A stretch of DNA of 64,000 bases from Bdellovibrionota bacterium (GTDB taxonomy: Bacteria; Bdellovibrionota; Bdellovibrionia; Bdellovibrionales; JAMPXM01). Each line of letters starts with the position of its first letter. Position 1 is the first letter of the stretch. The position numbers and the translations under genes were made by a program. The stretch is taken from the NCBI GenBank assembly GCA_963170185.1, contig CAUJGS010000044.1, forward strand, positions 47,070-111,069, given 5' to 3'. Shown one piece after another: positions 1 to 8,348 of the stretch. A model generated the notes under the pieces. That model did no database searches, was not told the DNA's origin, and saw only the letters and a program-made list of their open reading frames with translations.

Positions 1-401
1 GTTGCGTCGATCACGAGTGGAGCACGGTAGACTTTTCCATCACGAGTGCTCACATGGGAGTCGGAAATCTGAGAGACTTCGCAATTGAGGACGATGTTGG
101 GGCCAAGTCGCGTTTTGAGGCCCTTGTTGAAGTCTTGCGAGCGGATCACGTGAAATTGAAGATCGAAAGCTTTGTCTGTTCGGGGGAATCGAACATCGAA
201 CTTCGTCCACGTTTTCGAGATAATGGGTCGAAGCCACTCTGGGGCGTCCCCTGTTGTGGAAAAGCCCCACGTGTGATTTCCGCCCAACGTATTTGAACGC
301 TCAAGCAGGAGAATGCGGGGTTCCGGTTGACCCAACGCAAGGCGCAAAGCAAGAAGACCCCCGGAAAGTCCGCCACCAACTATGATCACATCTGCGTGCA
401 T
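1..401 (-). CDS. crtY: Lycopene beta-cyclase, N-terminal part (gene cut by the window edge)
   Basis: The reading frame starts at the ATG complementary to 399-401 and runs off the left edge, so only the first 133 codons are visible. Seen: an FAD-binding Rossmann start (VIIVGGGLSGGLLALRL, residues 5-21) and the signature LGGNHTW (residues 39-45), which is typical of bacterial CrtY lycopene cyclases; the visible part ends near a VIDA strand where the family has its next FAD-contact region. The family turns the linear ends of lycopene into beta rings to give beta-carotene, with FAD as a non-redox cofactor at the membrane. The other crt genes, if present, lie outside the window. The gene is divergent from the acyl-CoA dehydrogenase. 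A related FAD protein of another kind is possible but the GGNHTW signature makes this unlikely. Confidence 0.85.
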   Translation of the reverse strand, partial: MHADVIIVGGGLSGGLLALRLALGQPEPRILLLERSNTLGGNHTWGFSTTGDAPEWLRPIISKTWTKFDVRFPRTDKAFDLQFHVIRSQDFNKGLKTRLGPNIVLNCEVSQISDSHVSTRDGKVYRAPLVIDA

Positions 402-476
402 GACTCTGATCTTAGCGGAAAAGCGCTCAAGCCAGTCAAAGAAGAAGAGGCTCTTGACGCGCGCGGTTTCGTTTCG

Positions 477-494
477 CAAGAGTACCAACTCTTG
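477..494. promoter_or_regulatory. Perfect inverted repeat in the crtY/acyl-CoA dehydrogenase divergent region
   Basis: CAAGAGT and ACTCTTG face each other across ACCA, ending one base before the ribosome binding site (GGAGG, 496-500) of the acyl-CoA dehydrogenase. A third CTCTTG lies at 451-456. This could be an operator for a regulator of the dehydrogenase or a stem-loop in its leader; the sequence alone does not decide. No clear -35/-10 pair was recognised in this 107-bp region. Confidence 0.4.
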
Positions 495-508
495 TGGAGG
501 AACGACGT

Positions 509-1702
509 ATGAACTGGCGGGAATTTGATCTCTTCAACCCATCGGACGAGCATAAGATGCTTCGTGAGGCCGTGGCCTCGTTCGTTAAAGCCGAGGTGGA
601 ACCTCAGGCCCTCGAATACGATCGGACGGAGCGCTTCAATTTGCCGCTGTTCCGCAAGCTAGGCGAGATGGGGCTCTTGGGGATCACGGTGCCCGAGGTC
701 TATGGTGGGTCGGGTTTGGATGCCGTCGCGGCGGTGATCGCCCACGAAGAGATCGCGTCGAGTGATCCGGGGTTTTGTTTGGCCTACCTCGCGCACGCGA
801 TGCTTTTTGTGAACAACCTGGCTGTGAATGGCTCAGAGGAGCAGAAACGCCGAGTCTTGCCTGGTGTTTGTGCAGGTACGCATGTCGGCGCGATGGCGAT
901 GTCGGAGCCCAACTACGGAACAGACGTTTTGGGTATGGAGACGACGGCCAAGCGCGACGGGGATCACTATGTGATCAACGGCCAGAAGATGTGGATCACC
1001 AATGGCTGCATCGATGAAGAGGGAACACCGGCCGACTACGTTTGGGTGTATGCCAAGACCGGCGAAAAAAATGGGCGTCCGCAAATTTCGACATTCCTCG
1101 TGGAAAAAGGGATGCCTGGTTACAGCGTCGGCCAAAAGATTCGTGATAAGTCTGGGATGCGTGCCTCAAATACGGCGGAACTTGTTTTCAACAACTGTCG
1201 CGTGCCGGTATCGGCGCTCGTTGGGCAAGAGGGTGAGTCGGTTCGCCACATGATGCGCAATCTTGAGATCGAACGCGTGACATTGGCGGCGATGAGTCTC
1301 GGTATCGCACGTCGATCGGTTGAAGCGATGGTGAAATACTCAAAAGAGCGCAAGGCCTTTGGCCAACCGCTTTCATCCTTCGGTCAGATTCAGCGACACA
1401 TTGCCGAGAGTTATGCCGAATACAATGCGTGCGCGGCTTACGTTTACGATACGGCTCGTAAGATGAATCTCGACGATCACGGTGCAACGGGGAATCGCCT
1501 GGCTTCGGACGGCGTGAAGCTGGTGACGACGACGGCTGCGAAAAATATCGCGGATCGTGCGATTCAAGTTCTCGGTGGCTACGGGTATGTCGGTGAGTAC
1601 GTCGTCGAACGTTTGTGGCGAGACGCGAAGCTATTGGAAATAGGCGGCGGAACGTTGGAAGCGCACCAAAAGAACATAACTCGCGATTTGACTCGCGACT
1701 AA
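509..1702 (+). CDS. Acyl-CoA dehydrogenase of the isovaleryl-CoA dehydrogenase type
   Basis: Predicted 397-aa flavoprotein that oxidises a short or branched acyl-CoA to the enoyl-CoA and passes electrons to ETF. Seen: the FAD/substrate-loop motifs AMSEPNYGTD (about residues 131-140) and KMWITNG (about 160-166), and the C-terminal LGGYGYVGEY and DAKLLEIGGGT segments. The C-terminal position that carries the catalytic Glu in medium-chain enzymes (YEGT) is Gly here (GGGT), while a Glu is present at residue 255 in LEIERV, the place of the catalytic base of isovaleryl-CoA dehydrogenase (LDLERL). This supports an isovaleryl/branched-chain-type active site; the exact substrate is not certain. The ATG at 509 is chosen because GGAGG ends 8 bases upstream; a GTG at 494 lies before that site. 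Length is normal for the family. It stands alone, 118 bp before the next gene. Confidence 0.9.
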   Translation: MNWREFDLFNPSDEHKMLREAVASFVKAEVEPQALEYDRTERFNLPLFRKLGEMGLLGITVPEVYGGSGLDAVAAVIAHEEIASSDPGFCLAYLAHAMLFVNNLAVNGSEEQKRRVLPGVCAGTHVGAMAMSEPNYGTDVLGMETTAKRDGDHYVINGQKMWITNGCIDEEGTPADYVWVYAKTGEKNGRPQISTFLVEKGMPGYSVGQKIRDKSGMRASNTAELVFNNCRVPVSALVGQEGESVRHMMRNLEIERVTLAAMSLGIARRSVEAMVKYSKERKAFGQPLSSFGQIQRHIAESYAEYNACAAYVYDTARKMNLDDHGATGNRLASDGVKLVTTTAAKNIADRAIQVLGGYGYVGEYVVERLWRDAKLLEIGGGTLEAHQKNITRDLTRD

Positions 1703-1820
1703 GGTCGTGAACGACGAGTAGCTAGAGCCTCGATGCTTCAGCAAGATTGAATGTGAAGTTGCGCGATGGGAAACTATTCCCAAGTGTTTTCCATCTTCTA
1801 GCTGATTCGGAGTTTGCATC

Positions 1821-3875
1821 GTGGTGAGCAACATCTCGGTTCTCCTTTTCTCACTGGCCACATTTCAAATTGGATTCGGAGTTTTTCGCTCCCTTGAGTC
1901 TGCCGCTTTTGAACAAGGCGTATTCGGTCTGGTTCTTGGCTGCCTGTGCTGGGCTTTGGGAGCCATCGCGAGTCGTCCTCTGACGGGACCCAAGCCCTAC
2001 CGCATGCGCTGGTTGACCTATTTCACATTGCTGATTGCGACGGCTGTTTGGCCATGGGTTGGGATCGGTCTATTCGGTTGGATTTTGCTGGGGCTTGCCG
2101 CTTTCATGTCGGGTGTTTTTATTCCGATGCACGTTCGTTATGTCGAGCAGTCCGAAGCTTTGCGCCATGCGTATGGTCGAATGCTTTTGGGTGGAGCCCT
2201 GGGTTCGTTGAGCGCGGCTTTGATCGACTCGATGTTTGGCGTCGGGGGCGTGTTCGCGTTTGCTTCGGCGGCCATCGCGTTGGTGCCGTTTCTCGAGCCG
2301 TCGCTGTTTTTTGGTGATCACTTGGCGAAGCTTGAAAAAGCCCGTTTTGCCAGCCTGCCTTTGGCGGCAGTGCTCTTGGTCATGGTGGGGCTTGCTCCCG
2401 ATCCGAAAGGGATTGGTGAAGAAGACGCGGTGTCGGCCTTGCCGACGAGTTTCGGAAATGACTTGGCGCTTGGCCCGGTGGGTGGAGAGTCGAGGAAACT
2501 GGATATTCTCATAGCCGGCGCCAATGTCGAAGAGCACTTGCGCCTGATCTCGGAAGACGTGATGAAGTCTCACGTGCGCAGCGTGACTCTTTTTGAAGAG
2601 GACCCGATCGCGGCCAAGACGATTGGGGCTTTGCAGGCTCCCGAGGGCATAGAGTTTAAGGCGATGAACGGCGATGTGAGAAGATTTCTTCGCTCTGAAA
2701 ATCGCCGTTTCGACGTGATTCAGATACTGACGCTAAAAGGACTGGGTGAAACGGTCGGTAGCTCGAGCGTGATTACGCCAGAGCGCGCGAGAGTCACTGT
2801 CGAGTCGGTGCGGTTGTTCCTTGAGCGCTTAAAGGAAGATGGTGTTTTGCATTTTCCTCGAACGGTTCACGGCGACTGGGCGCATAGTGTGATGGCGACG
2901 ATGGCGGAGGCTTGGAAGAAGCTCGCTCGTCCCAATGTGAATTTGCATATCCTTGGAATCGCCGATGCGGGTGATGGACCCATGAGCTTAAGAGCGGCCA
3001 TGATTCGCCTGAAGCCTTTCATGAAGGAAGATCGCGACGCGGCCGAAAAGGCGATCGGTATTGTTCCTACCGATAGTGAGCCAGGAGCGGCCGGGCAATA
3101 CCGTTGGGTTTTGGCGACAGACGGATCGGGACTTATCTTGACCGACGATCGCCCGATTTTGGGCCATGCTTGGACGAGCGGGGCTTTCCCGAACGTGCTT
3201 TTGGGGCTCACGGCTTTGATGTTTTGCGGGATCGTATTTTGGATCGTCTCGCAAGAGCGTCGTAAGGAGATCACGTCTCGTTGGCAGACGTTCAGTGTGG
3301 CGACCTACTTCGGCGGTCTTGGAGTTTCATTTGCCTTCTTTGAAGTTTTCTTCGTGATGCGCGCGATGCGTGTGTGGGGGGCGCCTGATATCGCCTTTGC
3401 TTTGGCGATGGGTGCGATACTTGGCTCGCTCGCTCTGGGAGCGACGGTGTTTGCAAGCCACCCGAAGCGTCGCTACGGCGTTCGTATTCAACCGCTTGCA
3501 AACTTTGTTTTCGCGGTTCTCTTTACCTACCTGGCGCTTGCGCTGTTTGAGCCGCTGATGAACTCTAGCCCTGTTTGGCTTGCGTGTTTCATTGGAATGT
3601 CGGTGTTGCTACCGTTTGGTGTTCTCGGAGGTTCGTTCTTTCCAAATGCTTTGGAAGAGGCCAGCGAGAAGCTGCCACCGCGTGCGGTGTCGCTCTTGTG
3701 GGCGCTCTTCGCTATCGGCTCGGGTATCGGAATCTGTGGCGGAGCCTATGTGTCGCTGAGTTACGGTCTTGATCTGGCTTATCTGGCGGGGCTGTTCTGT
3801 TTTGCGTGGGTGGCGATTTCGTCAGGCCTCATTCGGCCGTGGAGCGTTCGCAAGCCCGCGAAAGTCGAAAATTAA
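1821..3875 (+). CDS. Multi-pass membrane protein with a spermidine-synthase-like domain
   Basis: 684-aa protein with three parts: about six hydrophobic membrane segments (residues 1-200), a soluble domain (about 215-400), and a second hydrophobic block (about 453-680). The soluble part resembles the Rossmann fold of spermidine/spermine synthases: KLDILIAGAN, an acidic LFEEDP strand end, a GDVRRFLR segment, FDVIQI and a TVESVRLFLERLKEDGVL element. Fusions of membrane blocks with such domains are common in bacteria and mostly uncharacterised. The segment after FDVIQI (LTLKGLGE) lacks the acidic DSxDP-like catalytic motif of true spermidine synthases, so polyamine synthesis is unlikely; transport or membrane-coupled binding is possible. 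The start is GTG (1821 or 1824) with CGGAG 9 bases upstream. The 3' end overlaps the convergent kinase gene by 47 bp. Function unknown. Confidence 0.75.
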   Translation: MVSNISVLLFSLATFQIGFGVFRSLESAAFEQGVFGLVLGCLCWALGAIASRPLTGPKPYRMRWLTYFTLLIATAVWPWVGIGLFGWILLGLAAFMSGVFIPMHVRYVEQSEALRHAYGRMLLGGALGSLSAALIDSMFGVGGVFAFASAAIALVPFLEPSLFFGDHLAKLEKARFASLPLAAVLLVMVGLAPDPKGIGEEDAVSALPTSFGNDLALGPVGGESRKLDILIAGANVEEHLRLISEDVMKSHVRSVTLFEEDPIAAKTIGALQAPEGIEFKAMNGDVRRFLRSENRRFDVIQILTLKGLGETVGSSSVITPERARVTVESVRLFLERLKEDGVLHFPRTVHGDWAHSVMATMAEAWKKLARPNVNLHILGIADAGDGPMSLRAAMIRLKPFMKEDRDAAEKAIGIVPTDSEPGAAGQYRWVLATDGSGLILTDDRPILGHAWTSGAFPNVLLGLTALMFCGIVFWIVSQERRKEITSRWQTFSVATYFGGLGVSFAFFEVFFVMRAMRVWGAPDIAFALAMGAILGSLALGATVFASHPKRRYGVRIQPLANFVFAVLFTYLALALFEPLMNSSPVWLACFIGMSVLLPFGVLGGSFFPNALEEASEKLPPRAVSLLWALFAIGSGIGICGGAYVSLSYGLDLAYLAGLFCFAWVAISSGLIRPWSVRKPAKVEN

Positions 3876-5223
3876 TTGCCTTCTCGACAAGCTCTCGGCT
3901 CTGGGTTTTGGCCTCGAGCTTCGAGAGCAGGCAAAATAATCCGGTCGATTTGCGATCAAGGAAAAGTGCCTCGCGTGGTGGTGGACGAAACTCTCGGGCT
4001 TGAATGACTCGATTGAGCTGATCCGCCAAACGCTTCGGAAGGTCGTTATTCTTCCAGCAGTAACATTCGCGTTCGTGACCAAATGGTTCGACCACAAGGC
4101 GACAAAACTCGTAAAACTCGCGATGGACATCCTCGGAATCGCAGCTCTTAAGAAATCCCAGTTCGGTGCCTTTTTCGACCACCGCGAGGCGGTCTTCGGC
4201 AAAGGTCGCGCGCACGAGCCCAGCGTACGCCGAGAGGAAGTCCGTTGAAAATTCGCGAATCGCGCCGAAGTCGAGAAGGATGATTTGGTCTGGCTTCTCA
4301 TGGGGAGCGGACGAAACAGAAACGAGAAAGTTTCCAATATGTGAGTCTGTCTGCACGCGGCCAAAACAAAAAAGTTCACGAAGATAGAGATCAAGCAGCG
4401 CTTGTCCGAGTTGGTTTTTTCGATCTTGCGGAAGGCTTTTGATCGTCGCGGAGTCGATGCGTTCGCCGGTCATGTAGTCGAGGGCGAGAACTCGCTTGGT
4501 GGAAAACGCTTCGTGCACGCGCGGCACAAGGTAGCGAGCGTCTTGCATCAGCTCATTGCGGACTCTCGTGTAGTTGTCGGCTTCGATGCGATAGTCGGTT
4601 TCGCGCGCAAGCATTTCCTCAACTTCTTGTAAGAGCTGATTCATGCGTTCGCCTTTGAAAGCGCCGGGCGCAAAAAGCAAAATCGTTTTCAGTGCCCGCA
4701 GGTCGTTTTCGATCGCGCGTTCGACTTCGGGGTACTGAATTTTTAGAACGATGGTTTCGCCGGTGGTTTTGATCTTGGCGCGGTGAACTTGGCCAATGGA
4801 AGCCGCGGCGAAGGCCTTCGGCTCGATTTCGAGGTCCTTAAAGCGCTCTCCGAGCTCTTTTTTTACGTGATGCTCGATGCAGCTCCATTCGAGCGAGGGT
4901 GAGTCGGCTTGCAGGAGCTTGAGGACGGAGTTCACTTGAGGTGGAAGAAAGTGTTCGCCGAACACGGAGAGAAGCTGGCCCACCTTCATGACGGACCCTT
5001 TTAAAGTTCCAAGCTCACGAGAGATATCTTTGGCTTGTGCTTCGATTTGGGATCGTAGTTCCGGATCGACTTCGAGATCCCTCATGCGGTCCGGGGAGAA
5101 AAGGTCGCGTTTGGCACTGAGCGCGAGTTTCGCGAGTGCCAATGTGCGTACGAACAACCCTGTACGAATGCTGTTCAGGGTCTCCGGCGAAGATGATCCG
5201 CATGGATTTTCGACTTTGGACAT
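3829..5223 (-). CDS. ABC1/COQ8-type atypical kinase (first of two paralogs)
   Basis: 464-aa member of the ABC1/ADCK/UbiB protein kinase-like family, whose best-known members (UbiB, COQ8) are ATPases needed for ubiquinone biosynthesis or lipid handling. Seen: the family-specific KxGQ motif (K80-V-G-Q83), an alanine-rich nucleotide loop (AAASIGQVHRAK, about 139-150), the conserved Lys of VLKIQYP (K161), a QTDSHIGNF catalytic-loop equivalent and the metal-binding DFG (LLDFGAIREF). The QTD...NF version resembles eukaryotic COQ8/ADCK3 more than UbiB (HADPHPGN). Another paralog lies at 59310-60662. The gene is transcribed towards, and overlaps, the membrane protein gene on the other strand. No ubiquinone genes are nearby, so the substrate pathway is open. 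Confidence 0.88.
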   Translation of the reverse strand: MSKVENPCGSSSPETLNSIRTGLFVRTLALAKLALSAKRDLFSPDRMRDLEVDPELRSQIEAQAKDISRELGTLKGSVMKVGQLLSVFGEHFLPPQVNSVLKLLQADSPSLEWSCIEHHVKKELGERFKDLEIEPKAFAAASIGQVHRAKIKTTGETIVLKIQYPEVERAIENDLRALKTILLFAPGAFKGERMNQLLQEVEEMLARETDYRIEADNYTRVRNELMQDARYLVPRVHEAFSTKRVLALDYMTGERIDSATIKSLPQDRKNQLGQALLDLYLRELFCFGRVQTDSHIGNFLVSVSSAPHEKPDQIILLDFGAIREFSTDFLSAYAGLVRATFAEDRLAVVEKGTELGFLKSCDSEDVHREFYEFCRLVVEPFGHERECYCWKNNDLPKRLADQLNRVIQAREFRPPPREALFLDRKSTGLFCLLSKLEAKTQSRELVEKAINFRLSRACERSTAE

Positions 5224-5304
5224 TGGCCAGATCGTACCAAAAAAACCGACGAAATTCTCGTCTGCCGAGCGATTCCTGGAAAAATTGAAATGCTTGTCAG
5301 AGGG

Positions 5305-5850
5305 CTATTCTTTGCGGTCTTTCCCAGAGGCCTCACAATTGAGCTTGTTCCAGGAGGTGAAGGAGATATCGCGGAAAAGCAGGAGGCTATCGAGCGTGCG
5401 TTCGGCCATGTCCACCATTTCGTGAAGCCGACCCGCTCGCTCGCGGCTGATGCCACACTCGCCGTCGAGCTCCGGTGGGAGTGTCGAGAGGACCTTTGCG
5501 GCCGATGAAAGGCCGGCCAGCATACGGCGTTCGCGCTTTCTCAAAACTCCCGCGATCACGGCGGCCAGATCGGTATTGGCGTCGTAGAGGGCGGCTCCTG
5601 TAGGGGATTTTCCAACCGAACGGATGACGTCGTATTCTAGGAGTTCGTTGAGCGTCATGCTGAGCAGAGCCTTGGAGATACCTAGGCGAGCCAAAAGGCA
5701 GTGTGTATCCATCGGGCGGCCACCAAGGAAGAGATGGGCCCAGACGCGCCCGTGGACGTTCTTAAAGCCCCAATACTGAATGAAGTCGCCAACTCTGCTG
5801 ACGACGTCCTCAAGTTCCGGAGATGGGCGTTGGTTCTTGTTTTTAGCCAT
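5305..5850 (-). CDS. GbsR/MarR-type winged-helix regulator (first of two paralogs)
   Basis: 181-aa DNA-binding protein. Residues about 10-45 (DFIQYWGFKNVHGRVWAHLF) match the start of GbsR/MarR-like winged-helix proteins; the recognition helix region is LGISKALLSMTLNELLEYDVI without gaps, followed by a wing with VGKSPTGAALY. The C-terminal part is helical and probably makes the dimer. It is paralogous to the protein at 7381-8178, which has the same order of motifs. It is divergent from the photolyase gene, with 69 bp between starts, so control of that promoter is a reasonable inference. An AGAAGAGA ribosome-binding-like stretch precedes the ATG. Effector unknown. Confidence 0.85.
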   Translation of the reverse strand: MAKNKNQRPSPELEDVVSRVGDFIQYWGFKNVHGRVWAHLFLGGRPMDTHCLLARLGISKALLSMTLNELLEYDVIRSVGKSPTGAALYDANTDLAAVIAGVLRKRERRMLAGLSSAAKVLSTLPPELDGECGISRERAGRLHEMVDMAERTLDSLLLFRDISFTSWNKLNCEASGKDRKE

Positions 5851-5878
5851 GTTTAATCTCTTCTGAAGCTAGAGGCGT

Positions 5879-5901
5879 CTTGTTTGACAAGCAACTAGAA
5901 T
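5879..5901 (+). promoter_or_regulatory. Small palindrome next to a -10-like hexamer before the photolyase
   Basis: CTTGT and ACAAG flank TTG (5879-5891). Five bases later lies TAGAAT (5896-5901), a five-of-six match to a -10 box, 19 bases before the photolyase ATG. No matching -35 was found at the usual distance, which would fit a promoter that needs an activator or an operator in the spacer. Whether the neighbouring GbsR-like protein binds here is inference. Confidence 0.3.
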
Positions 5902-5919
5902 CCGGTCGAGGTTGGCGAG

Positions 5920-7326
5920 ATGCTCGCACCAGTTCAGGGTTCCGAAGTCTACGTTTTTTGGTTTCGTCGCGATCTTCGATTGGAAGACAATCGAGGTTTT
6001 TCCGTGGCTTTGAGGGCCGCACGGAAAGCGGGAAAGCCGTTGATCCCGATTTTTATCTTTGATCAGGATATTTTGGAGCGCCTGGAAGATGAGGATGATG
6101 CGCGAGTCGGTTTTCTGCATCGCACTCTCGCGGAAATGAAGGCTGTGCTTCGCAAGCAGGGGTCTGATCTTGTGATTTTGCATGGTCGCCCTCGGGCAAT
6201 TTGGGAAGACGTGGCGAAGCGGGGGCTTTTTGCCTCAGGTGAAAATCGCTCAGGCGGCGAAGTGTTTTTGGGTCGCGTGGTGAAGGCCTTTGCGAATCAC
6301 GACTACGAGCCTTTGGCGATTGCGCGTGATCAGCGGGTTTCGAGCGTGCTTCAGGGGTGCGGGATTGCCTTTGAGACATTCAAAGACCAAGTCATCTTCG
6401 AGCGAGCAGATGTCGTGAAAGACGACGGCAAGCCCTACACGGTGTTTACTCCGTACTCGCGAAAGTGGCTGTTGGAGTTTGAGCGTCGGCTTAAGGGCGG
6501 CGTCGATGAGTCACAGGCGGAGAGCTGTGGACCACACTTTTCGTCTTTGTATAGTGGGTTGCCCGCATTGTGGTTTCCCTCTCTAGAGGAGTTGGGTTTT
6601 CGCGCCAATGACAAAGTCGATTTGCCTGGCGTTCGGGTGCCAACCGCGACGTTGACCGAATATGCCCTTAAAAGAAATACGCCGGCGATTGCTGGCACGA
6701 CACGTTTGGGGCTTCACCTGCGATTTGGCACGGTGAGTATTCGAAAACTAGTGCGCCTGGCGCGAGAGTTGGGTGCGGAAACTTGGCTGAATGAATTGAT
6801 CTGGCGCGAGTTTTTTATGCAGATCTTGTTTCATTTTCCTAGGGTGCAAGACGAGGCGTTTCGACCGGAATACGATCGTATCGCGTGGAGAAACGTGCCT
6901 GAGGAATTCGAGCGATGGTGTCAGGGGCGTACAGGGTTTCCGATCGTGGATGCCGGAATGCGCGAACTAAATGCCACGGGGTTTATGCACAATCGGGTTC
7001 GAATGATCGCCGGTAGTTTTCTGGTCAAACATCTTTTGATCGACTGGCGTTGGGGCGAAGCGTACTTCGCTCGCAAGCTGCTTGATTTCGACTTGGCCGC
7101 GAACAATGGAAACTGGCAGTGGGTAGCCGGATCGGGTTGCGATGCGGCTCCTTACTTCCGAGTGTTTAGTCCGGAGTTACAGACGAAAAAGTTTGATCCT
7201 GATTTGCGTTACATTCGTGCGTGGGTGCCGGAGTTTGGGAGCGCAGAGTATCCCGAACCGATGGTTGGTCATGCAGCTGCGCGTGCGCGGGCTCTGCAGG
7301 CGTATCAGGTGGTAAAAGCCCCGTAG
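5920..7326 (+). CDS. phr: Deoxyribodipyrimidine photolyase (cryptochrome/photolyase family, class I)
   Basis: 468-aa flavoprotein that uses blue/near-UV light to split cyclobutane pyrimidine dimers in DNA. Seen: the N-terminal photolyase alpha/beta domain starting VYVFWFRRDLRLEDNRG (residues about 10-26) and the C-terminal FAD domain with WREFF, GFPIVDAGMREL, HNRVRMIAGSFLVK and AANNGNWQW. The tryptophans equivalent to the E. coli electron-transfer triad W306/W359/W382 are present at 323, 376 and 399 with identical spacing, so photoreduction should be intact. It is more like CPD photolyases than cryptochromes because of the complete DNA-side motifs, but substrate class cannot be proven. It lies between two GbsR-type regulator genes and is followed by a terminator. 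Confidence 0.93.
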   Translation: MLAPVQGSEVYVFWFRRDLRLEDNRGFSVALRAARKAGKPLIPIFIFDQDILERLEDEDDARVGFLHRTLAEMKAVLRKQGSDLVILHGRPRAIWEDVAKRGLFASGENRSGGEVFLGRVVKAFANHDYEPLAIARDQRVSSVLQGCGIAFETFKDQVIFERADVVKDDGKPYTVFTPYSRKWLLEFERRLKGGVDESQAESCGPHFSSLYSGLPALWFPSLEELGFRANDKVDLPGVRVPTATLTEYALKRNTPAIAGTTRLGLHLRFGTVSIRKLVRLARELGAETWLNELIWREFFMQILFHFPRVQDEAFRPEYDRIAWRNVPEEFERWCQGRTGFPIVDAGMRELNATGFMHNRVRMIAGSFLVKHLLIDWRWGEAYFARKLLDFDLAANNGNWQWVAGSGCDAAPYFRVFSPELQTKKFDPDLRYIRAWVPEFGSAEYPEPMVGHAAARARALQAYQVVKAP

Positions 7327-7344
7327 CCGACGAGGACACTAAGC

Positions 7345-7375
7345 GGGGGCGCCGTGTGGGTGCCCCCTTGCTTTT
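7345..7375 (+). terminator. Rho-independent terminator after the photolyase gene
   Basis: A nine-pair stem (7345-7353 with 7359-7367, one G-T pair) closes the loop GTGTG and is followed by TTGCTTTT. It lies 18 bp after the photolyase stop codon and 6 bp before the end of the convergent regulator gene. Confidence 0.8.
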
Positions 7376-7380
7376 ACGAA

Positions 7381-8178
7381 CTAGTAAATCCGAAAGCCGA
7401 TGCCTTTGCCTGATGCCAGCACGGGGGCCGACTCGGCAACGGGCTTGGTCTCTTCGGTCGTGATCGCAGCCTGGTGATGGCCAGCGGCTCCCGAAGAAGG
7501 AGTCGCTTCGGTCTTGGTTTGGCGCTTCACTGGGTTGGCTTGAGCAATTGAGCGCGCTCGAAGCTCGGCCTCGGCTGCGAGGTCTGTCGTGATGAAAGCC
7601 TTGCGCCACTCGCCGAAATCGACCGACTTGAAGGCGATAAAGCTCTCAAGGCCAATCGAGGCTTTGGAGATCAGTTCGCCCAGCATTTTTAAACTCTCGT
7701 CGCTCATGCCGTGTGCTTCGCGATCGGCCGGTGAGGTTCTTTCAAGCGAGCTTTGTGCCGCTTGGATGCGCGCAATGATGCGTTTTTCGCGTTGGCGCAA
7801 AACCGATAAGATGACTTTCAAGATATCGGGGTTTGTTCGGTATAGATGGGTCCCCTTGGGGCTCTTCCCGACTTCCTCAATGACCTCGTATTCCAAGAGT
7901 TCGCGTAGCGAAATGCTCACCAGTGCCTTGGAGATTTTCATTTGCCGAACAAGGTCGGCGGCATCCAATGGGCGCTGGGCTAGGTAGAGATGGGTCCAAA
8001 TGCGGCCATGGACGCGCTTAAAGCCCCAGTAGTGAATGAATTCACCGATCTGCTCAGCAAGGTCTTCCATCTCAGGCATTTTTGGGAGGCCGGTTGGAAG
8101 AGACGAGTCATCGATTGCCGAGTTTTGCTCTTCGATTGTGGTGTTCGAGAGGTCTTGTGATGTTGAATAGTCCGTCAT
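7381..8178 (-). CDS. GbsR/MarR-type winged-helix regulator with C-terminal extension (second paralog)
   Basis: 265-aa paralog of the protein at 5305-5850: EFIHYWGFKRVHGRIWTHLYL, the recognition segment MKISKALVSISLRELLEYEVI and the wing VGKSPKGTHLY are all conserved. It carries about 35 extra residues at the N-terminus and about 60 low-complexity residues (A, T, P and E rich) at the C-terminus. CGGAGTG precedes the ATG at a good distance. The long AT-rich divergent region shared with the SDR-SRPBCC gene contains two palindromes that are good operator candidates for this or a related protein. Effector unknown; link to light or envelope stress is inference. Confidence 0.85.
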   Translation of the reverse strand: MTDYSTSQDLSNTTIEEQNSAIDDSSLPTGLPKMPEMEDLAEQIGEFIHYWGFKRVHGRIWTHLYLAQRPLDAADLVRQMKISKALVSISLRELLEYEVIEEVGKSPKGTHLYRTNPDILKVILSVLRQREKRIIARIQAAQSSLERTSPADREAHGMSDESLKMLGELISKASIGLESFIAFKSVDFGEWRKAFITTDLAAEAELRARSIAQANPVKRQTKTEATPSSGAAGHHQAAITTEETKPVAESAPVLASGKGIGFRIY

Positions 8179-8298
8179 ATCTGCACTCCGTTCTAGTCGA
8201 TGTTTGCGATTTTAAGCTCACATAAACCTTGATTGAAAACGAGCCTCTTGAGACAATATGGCTCATATTCATTTAGGAATCAATGAAAGTATAGATTT

Positions 8299-8322
8299 TC
8301 TAATAAATGTAGTATTATTAGA
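8299..8322. promoter_or_regulatory. 24-bp palindromic operator candidate (arms TCTAATAA/TTATTAGA)
   Basis: Perfect 8-bp arms, TCTAATAA at 8299-8306 and TTATTAGA at 8315-8322, with an 8-bp spacer. It lies in a strikingly AT-rich stretch between the divergent GbsR-type regulator and SDR-SRPBCC genes. Size and symmetry suit a dimeric winged-helix repressor. Confidence 0.5.
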
Positions 8323-8348
8323 TATTTAGTGTATGATTTTTATCAATG

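Noticed and set aside
327..512. 61-codon frame on the + strand before the acyl-CoA dehydrogenase
   Set aside because: Overlaps the lycopene cyclase start and the dehydrogenase ribosome binding site; no ribosome binding site of its own.
1703..1820. Terminator after the acyl-CoA dehydrogenase (GTCGT-GA-ACGAC)
   Set aside because: The stem is short with a two-base loop and no T run follows.
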